The notes beneath the pieces were generated by a model. It saw nothing but the letters and a program-made list of their open reading frames with translations, was not told the origin of the DNA and did not search any database. The position numbers and the translations under genes were made by a program. A stretch of 64,000 bases of DNA, taken from assembly GCA_024234735.1 (NCBI GenBank), contig JACKNV010000009.1:99161-163160 (forward strand), written 5' to 3'. Shown piece by piece: positions 16,930-24,603 of the stretch. This stretch comes from Pseudomonadales bacterium. GTDB lineage: Bacteria > Pseudomonadota > Gammaproteobacteria > Pseudomonadales > Halieaceae. Every line of letters starts with the position of its first letter. Within the stretch, counting starts at the first letter, position 1.

Positions 16930-17755
16930 AGCCAAACTCCCTGACGCCCTTGCGCCAGAAAACAAGGCCGAAACATGCTGCAACCAACGGTACGGCGAGC
17001 CCGAATTCATCGGCAAACCATACCGTGGCGTCACCCGATTCCGTCATGGGAGAGAAGAATTTCTGCAGGAAGACGTTGTGGCTCATGTGAAAGGTCACGG
17101 CTGGCCACAGGCTATCTGATTTGTAGCGGATGTATGCCATCACACAGGACATCGACACGAGACAGACCGTGATTGCCACGATTTGAAAGGCCAAAGGGGT
17201 TGCGGTGTTGCCGTAAAAACCCAGAAACATGATAGGCCAGTGCCACATGGACCAAAGCAAACCGCTCAGCAACGCCACATGAGTGAAGCCGAGGTTCTCC
17301 GACAGCGCCGGCACCAGAAGGCCCCGCCACCCGACCTCTTCGCCCAGGACGCCCGGCAGGAGCAGCACAAAACTTACAGTAGCAGTGAGAACAAACCGTA
17401 ACGCGATAATGGATTCATCGGACCACGACTCCAGCATATAACCGGCCCGTATCTCTTCCACAAAACTACTGCCGTACCAGCTCCCCGGGGAAAGACCCCA
17501 TATCCCGACATATGCAATGGTTGAGTAGGCAAGCGGGATCAGATAGCTCTGACGCTGATACTTCCAGTTGCCCCAACGCCAACCAAGCGAGCTCAACTCA
17601 CGACCGCATACGAGACATGCACCAAAGGTCGCCAATCCGACGGTTAGCATCAACGGACTGGCACTTTGATACCGCAATAGCAACCAAACACCGAGCGGAT
17701 ACAGGCCCGCCACGAACAGGATAAACGCCACGACAATACGCCAGGAACTATTCAA
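16916..17755 (-). CDS. CPBP family intramembrane metalloprotease
   Basis: About 279 residues and mostly transmembrane. The CPBP (Rce1/Abi) motifs are present: GVLGEEVGWRGLLVPAL (EExxxR-type), a second His-containing block WSMWHWPIMFLGFYGN, and VTFHMSHNVF near the C-terminus. Bacterial members process peptides or confer self-immunity to bacteriocins; the substrate is unknown. The start is a TTG immediately beside an attC-like core (17758), a usual place for the first codon of an integron cassette gene. Confidence 0.82.
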   Translation of the reverse strand: MNSSWRIVVAFILFVAGLYPLGVWLLLRYQSASPLMLTVGLATFGACLVCGRELSSLGWRWGNWKYQRQSYLIPLAYSTIAYVGIWGLSPGSWYGSSFVEEIRAGYMLESWSDESIIALRFVLTATVSFVLLLPGVLGEEVGWRGLLVPALSENLGFTHVALLSGLLWSMWHWPIMFLGFYGNTATPLAFQIVAITVCLVSMSCVMAYIRYKSDSLWPAVTFHMSHNVFLQKFFSPMTESGDATVWFADEFGLAVPLVAACFGLVFWRKGVREFGYAGT

Positions 17756-17757
17756 TG

Positions 17758-17849
17758 ACTTAACCCGGAGCAGAGCTTGTTACAGGTGTACAACACCGGG
17801 CACCTTCTGGCAGCCCGACCAAGGCACAGACGAGGCTCATTTGTTAAAC
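17758..17849 (-). other. attC site
   Basis: The 92-bp site reads, on the plus strand, from ACTTAAC (matches RYYYAAC) to GTTAAAC (matches GTTRRRY), ending inside the last codons of the DUF2164 gene. It lies between two minus-strand ORFs, as expected for a cassette recombination site read on the minus strand. The internal arms are weaker than in the sites near attI. Confidence 0.6.
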
Positions 17850-18091
17850 TCTGTAGGCTTTTCCAGCTCATAAATCGTTTCTGATATTTCTTCCAATCTG
17901 GCTGAATAGTAGGCCTGCGCATCGTATAACCCACGGTTGTAAAAATAGGCCCCTACTTCTTCGGCAAAAAAATCGATCAGGAACTGTGCATCAAAGGTGC
18001 CTATCTCCTGATCCAGTTCCTCTAGAAAATACAGCTTCACCTTCTGTACTATCTGGGTCTTTTCTTCGTCTGTAAATTGAAGCTTCTTCAT
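17837..18091 (-). CDS. DUF2164 family protein, cassette gene
   Basis: An 84-residue protein with the DUF2164 pattern: LQFTDEEKTQIVQKVKLYF, EELDQEIGTFDAQFLIDFF and GAYFYNRGLYDAQ. Function is unknown. Its ATG is 3 bases from an ACTTAAC core (18094-18100), and an attC-like site overlaps its 3' end, so the gene fits one integron cassette. Confidence 0.78.
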   Translation of the reverse strand: MKKLQFTDEEKTQIVQKVKLYFLEELDQEIGTFDAQFLIDFFAEEVGAYFYNRGLYDAQAYYSARLEEISETIYELEKPTEFNK

Positions 18092-18215
18092 ACACTTAAC
18101 CTACAGGTGCCAGGCATGCTGTTGCCCGGGTAATACCAGAACACCACAAAGCGGCAAGTAGATCCCTCCAGCCCAACATGTGGTAACAGCGGTAATCTGC
18201 AACGTAACTGAATAT

Positions 18216-18584
18216 TTATAAGCAGGTTTTTGCGCGATTGATAACTGCCTGATGCTCAGGGCGAACTGGCATAACCTTGAATGGGCTGACATTTGCACCG
18301 CCGGTATTACCCTTTGGCACCAACCCGAACATTGTCTTTGTAGCGGCTCCGACTATACGAACCACCTGACCCGAAAACTCACCAATCCGAGAGTTTCTAA
18401 GCGCCCAGCGAAGCATGAGCACATGAGCTTTAACGTGCCAGAAAGTAGACTCCTGCCCAATGACATGGGCATTCTCATAGTGCTTGAACTCGAGATCGAT
18501 ATCTTGCGCTGCACGCGCCTTTTCCGCCAATTCAATTTCCTTCAATACATATGGGGCTATGTTCTTCGAAAAAGCACCAAGCAT
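18216..18584 (-). CDS. DUF3703 family protein, cassette gene
   Basis: A 122-residue protein with the DUF3703 pattern: LEFKHYENAHVIGQESTFWHVKAHVLMLRWAL and the C-terminal LVPKGNTGGANVSPFKVMPV. Function is unknown; members are often near metal or stress genes and in integrons. The 18092-18215 gap downstream has only an ACTTAAC half site and weak palindromes, so its attC is degenerate or unusual. Confidence 0.78.
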   Translation of the reverse strand: MLGAFSKNIAPYVLKEIELAEKARAAQDIDLEFKHYENAHVIGQESTFWHVKAHVLMLRWALRNSRIGEFSGQVVRIVGAATKTMFGLVPKGNTGGANVSPFKVMPVRPEHQAVINRAKTCL

Positions 18585-18717
18585 CGTCTATCTCCGATAT
18601 ACGCGTATACGTCGCGGGCCCAGGCGGATGAACCTGCCAGTAGTGAAATCTCACGCCGCAACATTGCCAGACAATGAAAATGATATTAACGGAATTCATG
18701 CCCTGCGCAAAAGCTTG

Positions 18718-19257
18718 TTAGCAGAGCATTTGCCACGCCGAATAGCCTGCCGTGAAAAATATCATCAGCGCAGTAGTATAAAAGCAGAGCGTGAACCCAA
18801 TGGCCCTCGATGGCGCTCCTTGTTTATAGCCGGCAAAAAAGAGAACACGCCCAACACCAAAGGCCATGGAGGCAATCGGCACCACAGATAGCCATTTAGC
18901 CGGCATCGTCACTGACCAGAAAACGTAGGCAAAGGTAGCCAATACCGTTTGCTCGAGGGTATTCTGTATAAGCGCCTGCAACAACCTTGCTTGCTCGGTG
19001 CCATTAGAAAGCCCGCCACCATCAATATCCTCTGGGGTAAAGAAACGATGCTTCGCCAGGCGACCAACCGAAACAACCAGAAATAGTATCGGGACCAAAC
19101 ACCACAAGATAGCCGTGCTTAACCTCTCGAGTAATGGCATACCACCACTAAAACCAAACGGGTTCAGGTAAGCGCCAAATAACAGAATCGACAGCGCCAG
19201 TAAAAAGCCGATTATCATGCCCTTTAATACACCAAGCTGCTTGTTGCTCAAACTCAT
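18718..19257 (-). CDS. MAPEG family membrane protein, cassette gene
   Basis: A 179-residue protein with four hydrophobic segments. The MAPEG-type stretch includes QNTLEQTVLATFAYVFW and a late GVGRVLFFAGYKQGAPSRAIGF, which matches the family's R-xxF-xxGY motif. MAPEG proteins are glutathione-linked membrane enzymes in eicosanoid and detoxification metabolism; bacterial roles are poorly known. TTGTTAG at its 3' end resembles an attC R'' end, but a full site is not visible. Confidence 0.75.
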   Translation of the reverse strand: MSLSNKQLGVLKGMIIGFLLALSILLFGAYLNPFGFSGGMPLLERLSTAILWCLVPILFLVVSVGRLAKHRFFTPEDIDGGGLSNGTEQARLLQALIQNTLEQTVLATFAYVFWSVTMPAKWLSVVPIASMAFGVGRVLFFAGYKQGAPSRAIGFTLCFYTTALMIFFTAGYSAWQMLC

Positions 19258-19313
19258 TGTTTTTCCTTGTGTCTTGCACCTGTCGCTCGCTGCAACATAT
19301 TGTTATAACGCAC

Positions 19314-19661
19314 TTACATTTTGACCCCAAAGTAATTGAGCGCCAGGACCATTGCGAAGTAACTTATTATTGTTGCCGCAACAGATGCCGAAAGACTTAG
19401 ATAGAAGCCCCAGCCAAATTTCAGCAACAGTGGCAGCACGACGAACAGCACCAGAGATGGTAATACCAACCAAAAAACGCTGGTTGATAATGCGGAAACT
19501 TTTTCAATATCTTTTGTGTCGATGTATAGCCAGAACATGGCCAAAACCGAAACAAGTGGAACGGATGCCAAGATAGCCCCGATTAAAGAGCTACGTTTAG
19601 CCACCTCTGAAATTGCAACTATGAGAAGCGTTGTAACTGCTATTTTCAATACATAGTACAT
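19314..19661 (-). CDS. DUF3147-like small membrane protein, cassette gene
   Basis: A 115-residue protein with four hydrophobic helices beginning YYVLKIAVTTLLIVAISEVAKR and containing the LASVPLVSVLAMFWLYIDT loop characteristic of DUF3147. Function is unknown. A TTATAAC core lies just downstream and GTCTAAC (19685-19691) just upstream, so the cassette ends look eroded. Confidence 0.72.
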   Translation of the reverse strand: MYYVLKIAVTTLLIVAISEVAKRSSLIGAILASVPLVSVLAMFWLYIDTKDIEKVSALSTSVFWLVLPSLVLFVVLPLLLKFGWGFYLSLSASVAATIISYFAMVLALNYFGVKM

Positions 19662-19687
19662 GATTATTTAAGCACTATCTCGATCGT

Positions 19688-19921
19688 CTAACGCCATGGT
19701 TTGGAGCTTTTCTCATTGCCATACTTGAATTGACCAGTTGCTTTGGCCATCAGCAATTGTCGATCTGTTCCAAGGCAGTTTGAGGCTTTAGCGGAAAACT
19801 TGGCAGCATCATTTCCCTTGAGCGTGGTAACTACCTTTCCCTTGTAGGATATCTGGACTACCCCGTTCTTTGATTCAGTAAAATCAAATGGACTGTCATC
19901 CAATTTTTTACTGCCCGTCAT
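19688..19921 (-). CDS. Hypothetical protein, cassette gene
   Basis: A 77-residue soluble protein: ESKNGVVQISYKGKVVTTLKG, then NDAAKFSAKASNCLGTDRQ and LLMAKATGQFKYGNE. It looks like a small alpha/beta domain; I do not recognise the family. Its ATG overlaps the TGA of the truncated rhodanese gene (ATGA), and its stop codon lies within a GTCTAACGCC core, so the 3' end runs into a cassette boundary. Confidence 0.6.
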   Translation of the reverse strand: MTGSKKLDDSPFDFTESKNGVVQISYKGKVVTTLKGNDAAKFSAKASNCLGTDRQLLMAKATGQFKYGNEKSSKPWR

Positions 19922-20157
19922 TTGTTTACACCAAACACCTGAAGCAGCGTTGCCCTGTTTACACGTCCCCGACTTGTATCCGAAGTCATGATTCTTTTAG
20001 GGATGTTGATTGCTGTGGGGATGTGTTCTATTTCATAGGCGTCTGGGGCACGAGCATCGATTACAATGACGTCGCCAACACTGCTCAATGATTCACTCAG
20101 ATCCCACGAATCGGTTTCGTACCGTAATTTTGTTTTATAGAATTCATGTTGCCTCAT
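19918..20157 (-). pseudogene. Truncated rhodanese-domain protein
   Basis: A 79-residue product whose first ~60 residues match the N-terminal half of a single-domain rhodanese (DVIVIDARAPDAYEIEHIPT, AINIPKRIM). The expected second half, with the active-site Cys loop, is absent: after TSDTSRG the sequence turns to an unrelated short tail. It is therefore catalytically inactive or a fused remnant. It overlaps the next ORF by ATGA. Confidence 0.65.
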
Positions 20158-20178
20158 AAAAATCTCCCCTTCTTCTTA

Positions 20179-20275
20179 CACATAACGCCGTGGTAAGGGG
20201 CAAATTGAACGGTGATTAATTGTCTCGCACAGGCCCGCAGGGCCAGATTGAAATTTACCACCTTCTTATGTGTTG
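20179..20275 (-). other. attC site
   Basis: On the plus strand the site runs from CACATAACGCCGTGGTAAG to TTACCACCTTCTTATGTG. The arms pair (CACATAA with TTATGTG; GTGGTAA with TTACCAC). It overlaps the last codons of the ABM monooxygenase gene. The cores are variant (ACATAAC and TGTTGCT), but the folding pattern is that of an attC. Confidence 0.68.
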
Positions 20276-20559
20276 CTGCCATATTGATGCAGAACCTCGA
20301 CCACTTGCACTTGATAAGACCGATACCATCTAGATTTACCAAGTGATTGCGCCCGCTTATGCTCAGGGTTGTTTTTCCAGGCCTGGATACTTTCCCTATT
20401 CGGCCAATAGGAAATCGCTAATTCACTGTTGCCTTCGGTTGATGAGGTAAACTCGATGCAACCATATTCGTTAATGGCCAGCTCTCTCATCCGATTTGCC
20501 ATATCTGAATATGACTCATCAAGCTTTTTGATCTGGGCCCTGAAGATAACTGCGTACAT
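20266..20559 (-). CDS. Antibiotic biosynthesis monooxygenase (ABM) domain protein, cassette gene
   Basis: A 97-residue ferredoxin-like ABM domain: MYAVIFRAQIKKLDESYSDM, RELAINEYGCIEFTSSTEGN, ELAISYWPNRESIQAWKNN and EHKRAQSLGKSRWYRSYQVQV. Members are cofactor-free monooxygenases or small heme/quinone-handling proteins. Cassette-borne copies are common; the substrate is unknown. Confidence 0.82.
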   Translation of the reverse strand: MYAVIFRAQIKKLDESYSDMANRMRELAINEYGCIEFTSSTEGNSELAISYWPNRESIQAWKNNPEHKRAQSLGKSRWYRSYQVQVVEVLHQYGSNT

Positions 20560-20674
20560 TGGTCACCAGGTTTTTTAGGAAAACGCCCAGCACTCGGGCT
20601 TGAATTGCGGAGCAATGAAACTTCGAGGCGACTTTTAACCTGTGCTACCGCTGCTTTTTAAGCATTCCACGCAA

Positions 20675-21157
20675 CTACACCTCCTCAAATTCGACTACAA
20701 CAGCCTTCTGCGATGCGACCAATAGATCGTTGTCGTCTAAACTGCCATCTGGGTTTACTCGAATTTCGTGATACGCGGCATCTTGCGGAAAGGCTGCTAG
20801 ATAATCCGTTAGAAGCTCACTAGTACGACCAGGATCTCTAGCCAGGACCCTGGCCTGATATGCCCCAGAGGAACCCGCGACCAGCAGGGTTACTTGAGGG
20901 TTTGCCTTGACATTGCGCCACCATTGCCCGTGGTCCGAAGTAAAACACCGAATAGAAACACCCCGACGGATGTAGCGCACAGGGGTTGAATAGGCCCTGC
21001 CCGATTTCCTGCCGGTGTATGTAATCAACAACACACTCCGACTCATTAGGGTATGAAATGGAGACTTTAGAAGCATTCCAACTACTATGTTGATTATCTT
21101 AAAAAGTGGCTCAGGAATTTTCATGGCTTCGAATGCGACACCTAACAGCCTCACCAC
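20675..21157 (-). CDS. Deazaflavin-dependent nitroreductase-like protein, cassette region
   Basis: A 160-residue split-barrel protein of the DUF385/Ddn type: SRSVLLITYTGRKSGRAYSTPVRYI, FTSDHGQWWRNVKANPQVTLL and RVLARDPGRTSELL. In actinobacteria such proteins use F420; in this lineage they may use FMN or another flavin. No clear attC is seen on either side, and the gaps at 20560-20674 and 21158-21262 hold only weak palindromes. Confidence 0.75.
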   Translation of the reverse strand: MVRLLGVAFEAMKIPEPLFKIINIVVGMLLKSPFHTLMSRSVLLITYTGRKSGRAYSTPVRYIRRGVSIRCFTSDHGQWWRNVKANPQVTLLVAGSSGAYQARVLARDPGRTSELLTDYLAAFPQDAAYHEIRVNPDGSLDDNDLLVASQKAVVVEFEEV

Positions 21158-21262
21158 AGGCTGACAATAGATTGTGACTGTTTCACCAAAATGCCGAAGG
21201 CATGTAGAAAATACAAGCTCTTGGCAATCCTATCGCGCCTCGTTTATTGGGCGCAGAATATC

Positions 21263-21646
21263 TCACAGTGGTTCTTCTCCAACTATACAGAATCCATGAC
21301 CAAATGGGTCACTACAAAACGCTACAGGAGGGTAACCAGAAATTCTGTGCTCCTCTTCCAATTTTGCACCTGCTGCCAACGCTTTTTTAAGTGTCTCTTC
21401 GAAATCTTTGACGCGGAAATCAATATGCACAGGGGTCCAGTGTCGTTTATATCTCCGAAGGTCATCACTGCCTCTAGCGGGGGAAGTACCCGCCGGTTTT
21501 GCAAGCAGACCAATGGTTGTCCCATCAGCAGAAAGAATGGCAAATCCAGGATGTGGACGCGATGTTTCAATAAAGCCAAAAGCCGCGCCAAAGAACTCCA
21601 ATCCTTCTTCGATAGTTGGAACATCTATCGATACTGTGACTATCAT
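21263..21646 (-). CDS. VOC family (glyoxalase-like) protein, cassette gene
   Basis: About 127 residues with paired beta-alpha-beta-beta-beta modules: MIVTVSIDVPTIEEGLEFFG, HPGFAILSADGTTIGLLAK and WTPVHIDFRVKDFEETLKKA, ending DPFGHGFCIVGEEPL. The ATG at 21646 is chosen over the upstream one because it starts exactly at strand 1. The metal-ligand pattern (His, Glu) is present, but the substrate is unknown. Confidence 0.82.
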   Translation of the reverse strand: MIVTVSIDVPTIEEGLEFFGAAFGFIETSRPHPGFAILSADGTTIGLLAKPAGTSPARGSDDLRRYKRHWTPVHIDFRVKDFEETLKKALAAGAKLEEEHRISGYPPVAFCSDPFGHGFCIVGEEPL

Positions 21647-21877
21647 AATATCTTCGAAGTGGTTAACTGCACGCGGCCTAAAGCCACCTAATGATTCGAC
21701 AACCAGCGCGCGGTACGTGCGCCCGAGCGAAGGGGGCGAGCTGACAGTATTTATCAAGTGCCGTCATTGCCAGGCCCTGTTCGCATGAGTAGTTGGTATA
21801 TGAACTTGCCATACTAGAGATAGCACGCCAGGTATTCTCACTACCAATCAGATAGCGTTTTGTTTCCTGACTGAACT

Positions 21878-21934
21878 ACCTAACGCCTTGCCCACAGCGC
21901 CGCTTGCGCCGTCCGAAGCGGCAATTGGTTAAAT
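21878..21934 (-). other. attC site, 57 bp
   Basis: The site runs from ACCTAAC to GTTAAAT on the plus strand, both fitting the core consensus, with a GCCGCTT/AAGCGGC stem inside. It overlaps the DUF2798 stop codon. The cassette behind it starts GTTAAATGG (minus strand) and its R'' reads GTTAAATG, so the ends are complementary over 8 bases. The rest of the 21647-21877 gap shows nothing recognisable. Confidence 0.85.
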
Positions 21935-22168
21935 GTCATTATCTTCTTCCTTTAGGACCATGCTTACAAGTCTATGAACCAACGGCGAAACTACAATTAT
22001 TGTTGGGAATGCGATAACAAACGCGAAAGCCCAGGCTTTTAACCATATATGAATAATATTGCTGACCAAGCCAACATTAAAAATACTTATCACTAAAGAC
22101 ATGATGCATGACATTAGCAATGACATAAAAAATGAAAATACGATTCTATGATGTTTGCGATCAATCAT
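21929..22168 (-). CDS. DUF2798 membrane protein, cassette gene
   Basis: A 79-residue protein with two hydrophobic helices: HRIVFSFFMSLLMSCIMSLVI and WLKAWAFAFVIAFPTIIVVSPL, followed by HRLVSMVL, the DUF2798 pattern. Function is unknown. It is flanked by attC sites on both sides (21878-21934 and 22197-22292), so it is a complete one-gene cassette. Confidence 0.8.
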   Translation of the reverse strand: MIDRKHHRIVFSFFMSLLMSCIMSLVISIFNVGLVSNIIHIWLKAWAFAFVIAFPTIIVVSPLVHRLVSMVLKEEDNDI

Positions 22169-22196
22169 TTACATCAATTCTCTACGATATCGTGCC

Positions 22197-22292
22197 ATTT
22201 AACACCGCATTATCGGGTGCAAACGAAGGGAGCATCCCAGCCGGTTCTCCGGCGACATAAATGCCTTATTATGCGGCGCATATGGGTTATAT
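22197..22292 (-). other. attC site, 96 bp
   Basis: On the plus strand it runs from ATTTAAC (fits RYYYAAC) to GTTATAT. CCGCATTAT near one end pairs imperfectly with ATTATGCGG near the other, and GCCGG/CCGGC is in the loop. It separates the DUF2798 cassette from the VOC cassette. Confidence 0.68.
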
Positions 22293-22306
22293 AGCTACCA
22301 GTTCCC

Positions 22307-22531
22307 TCAATACAGCCGCCTCTTCTCGTCGTCGCTGATCACCACTTCAACTGCCTCAAGTGGAGCGGGAACTTTTCCGTTAGCAGCCATGCTTTCAAGT
22401 AGCGGGGCATCACGCACAACCTCTGCCCTGCCACTAATGCGGAGAGTCTCTCGTTTTCCTGGAACCAAAAAATCAAACCTAAATCGCGCGGACTGAATCA
22501 GTCGTCTAGTAGTGGATTGTAATAGGCACAT
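22307..22531 (-). pseudogene. PNPOx-family fragment
   Basis: The reading frame encodes RFDFLVPGKRETLRISGRAE and VVRDAPLLESMAANGKVP, the middle part of a pyridoxamine 5'-phosphate oxidase-like protein. The N-terminal half and the usual C-terminal part are absent. The nominal start lies inside the upstream VOC gene, so it has no start of its own. A decayed second gene of the same cassette is the simplest reading. Confidence 0.62.
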
Positions 22532-22884
22532 AGCTTGTTACCATCGAGGTCACGACAGTAGCCGAACGATGCCCCGTTTCCCCTTTCGCCAAAATTACCT
22601 TCATTGGTACCACCAAGTTCCAGTGCTTTAGCATGAAATGCCGCCGCTTCTTCTTCGGTGTCAAACCCGAAACCGCACATCGTGCCGTTGCCGACGGTAG
22701 CTGCACATTCGTCGCGTGGATTGAGCACGCCAAACATTTCGTTACCACTGCGGTAGATCCGCCCTCCACGCGGTGTCTCAAAAAATGCCGTCCATCCCGC
22801 GAAACCCAACAATTCATCGTAGAATTCCAGAGCCTTTTCCATGTCGTTAGTGCCAACTGTGAAGTACCCAAGTCTGCTAGCCAT
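22498..22884 (-). CDS. VOC family protein, cassette gene
   Basis: A 128-residue VOC-fold protein: LGYFTVGTNDMEKALEFYDE, GRIYRSGNEMFGVLNPRDE, MCGFGFDTEEEAAAFHAKAL and YCRDLDGNKLCAYYN. It resembles glyoxalase/bleomycin-resistance-like proteins common in integrons. The cassette carries it upstream of a PNPOx remnant. Confidence 0.83.
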   Translation of the reverse strand: MASRLGYFTVGTNDMEKALEFYDELLGFAGWTAFFETPRGGRIYRSGNEMFGVLNPRDECAATVGNGTMCGFGFDTEEEAAAFHAKALELGGTNEGNFGERGNGASFGYCRDLDGNKLCAYYNPLLDD

Positions 22885-23001
22885 TATTTCCCCCTCTTAT
22901 AGAAAACTATTAGGCCATGGACCGTCAGCTACGATCAAAGGCCGATGTTACAAATCAGGTTCTCGAACGCTTTTCTGGATGAATACTCGATACCAACGAC
23001 C

Positions 23002-23059
23002 TCATAACGCCTTGGCACCGGCGCCGTTTATGGCGTCCGCGTGCTTCGACTTGTTAGCT
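23002..23059 (-). other. attC site, ~58 bp
   Basis: CATAACGCC at 23003 and TTGTTAG at 23051 bracket arms that fold through GGCGCC and GGCGTCC. The small ORF beside the IS runs through the whole site and stops at its end. The cores are slightly off consensus (GTTAGCT). Confidence 0.72.
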
Positions 23060-23217
23060 GATCTGCCTAGTAAATATAGAACCGCACCTGCCCCCATGAA
23101 CAGTGTCATAACAGCAAACCCAGAAAGGTAATCTCTAAAGGCGTTTAAACTTTCTGTATCCATAACTTCAGCTATTTCAGGAGAACATTTTATTGAGAGG
23201 ATTGAGATAACAACCAA
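23002..23217 (-). CDS. Hypothetical protein, possibly truncated by the IS
   Basis: Up to 71 residues with one hydrophobic helix (YLSGFAVMTLFMGAGAVLYL). Its C-terminal ~20 residues are encoded by attC. The only upstream starts are a TTG at 23217 or the ATG at 23163; the IS3 element ends 12 bases before the former, so the original 5' end and promoter may be lost. No family is recognised. Confidence 0.4.
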   Translation of the reverse strand: MVVISILSIKCSPEIAEVMDTESLNAFRDYLSGFAVMTLFMGAGAVLYLLGRSANKSKHADAINGAGAKAL

Positions 23218-23256
23218 TATATTAAATGTGAACTGGCACCACTTTTGTGGACACTT

Positions 23257-24111
23257 TCAGGCGCATAGTAGCGCCACCTCTTCGGGCGATTGATACCCGA
23301 TCTGGGAGTGCAAACGCTCCCTGTTGTAGAACTCAATATACTCAACAATCTTAGCGGTCGCTTCAATTCGATCCCTGAAGGAGACCTGGTGAACGAGTTC
23401 CGCTTTCAGGGTGTGGAAGTAGGATTCCACCGAGGCATTGTCCAGTGGATTCCCCTTCCTGCTCATGCTGCGTGTCAGGCCGGATTCCTCGACCAGTTCA
23501 CGGTAGTCGTGTGCTGCGTATTCAATCCCCTGGTCGGAGTGGAAGATACAGCCATCGCTGACCTTCTCTCGTGACAGGGCCATACGCAGCGCACTCATGG
23601 CAAATTCGGCACTGCGCTGCCTGGCAAACGACCAACCCACGACCTTGCGACTGTACAGATCCAGCACCACCGCGTGATACAGCCAGCCCTTGCCAGTCCG
23701 GATATAGGTGAAGTCACCCGCCCACAGGACACCCGGAGTCTCAGGGGCCGATTCCCGACCCAGCACATTGCCCGTGGAAGAGTAGAACTCATGCAGGCCT
23801 GGCCGCCATTGATACAGGCCACGGGTCGAGGCTTGCCGACCCATTTCGCGCATCAGGCGCTGCACGCGCCGGCGACTGCAGGAATAGCCCAATCTGCGCA
23901 GGTCCTGGTGCAGCCGTGCTGCACCGTAGGCCCGACGGAAACCCTGGTGACGCTCGTCAATCACGGTCTTTAGCTCCTGGTCGTAGACCCGGCGCGCGCT
24001 GGTGGGCCGGGTCAACCACGCATAGAACCCGCTGGCCGATACCCCGAACAGATTGCACATGCGTCGCACTTTGTACTCATGACGGTTCTCCGCGATAAAA
24101 GCGAAGATCAC
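23257..24111 (-). CDS. IS3-family transposase OrfB (DDE integrase domain)
   Basis: A 284-residue product with HTH_21-like FGVSASGFYAWLTRPTS, the YGAARLHQDLRRLGYSCSRRR region and the DDE catalytic core: WAGDFTYIRTGKGW (first Asp), FHSDQGIEY (second Asp) and NASVESYFHTLKAE (Glu). It starts at a GTG overlapping the orfA stop (GTGA). It is normally made as an OrfAB fusion. Confidence 0.92.
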   Translation of the reverse strand: MIFAFIAENRHEYKVRRMCNLFGVSASGFYAWLTRPTSARRVYDQELKTVIDERHQGFRRAYGAARLHQDLRRLGYSCSRRRVQRLMREMGRQASTRGLYQWRPGLHEFYSSTGNVLGRESAPETPGVLWAGDFTYIRTGKGWLYHAVVLDLYSRKVVGWSFARQRSAEFAMSALRMALSREKVSDGCIFHSDQGIEYAAHDYRELVEESGLTRSMSRKGNPLDNASVESYFHTLKAELVHQVSFRDRIEATAKIVEYIEFYNRERLHSQIGYQSPEEVALLCA

Positions 24112-24479
24112 TTGTTTCTTGTCTCGAAGAACCGTTGCGCCTTTTTTAGCAGTTCAAGTTCCTCATCGCGATTCTTCAGGGCTTTTTCCAACTGCTGAAT
24201 TCGCTTCTGAGCCTTGAGTAACTCCGCGTCTTTCTCTACGCGGGGATCAGGCCTGCTGGCTTTGCGCTTCGGGGATGGTTTGGAAGGCTTCATGTGTTTG
24301 TTTTCCCTCAACTCACCTCGGCGGTGCTCCATGCACCATCGGTACAGCATGACGGGATGTAGCCCCAATGATTCTGCTACGTCCTTGGCCTTAACGCCAG
24401 GGTGGCTGGCCAACATAACGGCCTGAAGTTTGTAGGCCAGGGTATAACGATCGTAGTTACGCTTCCGGGTTTGCCCCAT
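24108..24479 (-). CDS. IS3-family transposase OrfA (HTH protein)
   Basis: A 123-residue product with an N-terminal helix-turn-helix (YTLAYKLQAVMLASHPGVKAK, then DVAESLGLHPVMLYRWCMEH) and a C-terminal leucine-zipper-like coiled coil (RIQQLEKALKNRDEELELLKK). Near its end, the minus-strand heptamer AAAAAAG (plus 24141-24147) is in frame as A-AAA-AAG; a -1 slip there leads into the open orfB frame (GATVLRDKKQVIFAFIAEN), giving the OrfAB transposase. Confidence 0.9.
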   Translation of the reverse strand: MGQTRKRNYDRYTLAYKLQAVMLASHPGVKAKDVAESLGLHPVMLYRWCMEHRRGELRENKHMKPSKPSPKRKASRPDPRVEKDAELLKAQKRIQQLEKALKNRDEELELLKKAQRFFETRNK

Positions 24480-24540
24480 GTCGCGGACCTCTTTGATAAA
24501 ACGGTTGATGACCGTCCATCAAAGTGGTGCTAGTTCACTG

Positions 24541-24603
24541 ACCCGGCGAAGCTGCGGCAGTCCGAGGCAGCTTGCTGCCGGTGCGTGCCTAAGCTTGTTA
24601 TGT
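24541..24603 (-). other. Partial attC interrupted by the IS3 element
   Basis: GGCAG...CTGCC arms and GCCTAAGCTTGTTATG form the R'' half of an attC overlapping the DUF1330 stop codon. The R' half (an AACGCC-type core) is missing where the IS3 right end begins. The site would not be recombinogenic in this form. Confidence 0.6.

Larger units (their letters stand above)
23229..24537 (-). mobile_element. IS3-family insertion sequence
   Basis: About 1309 bp with terminal inverted repeats TGAACTGGCACCACTTTTG (left) and, read inwards from the right, TGAACTAGCACCACTTTGA. The ends follow the 5'-TG...CA-3' rule. It carries overlapping orfA and orfB with a frameshift signal. No convincing target-site duplication is seen (flanks ATG and CTG). 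It lies exactly at a cassette junction. The DDE residues look intact, so it may be functional. Confidence 0.9.

Noticed and set aside
20154..20342. A 62-residue minus-strand ORF over the attC at 20179
   Set aside because: It reads through the recombination site in a frame different from both neighbouring genes and has no start context.
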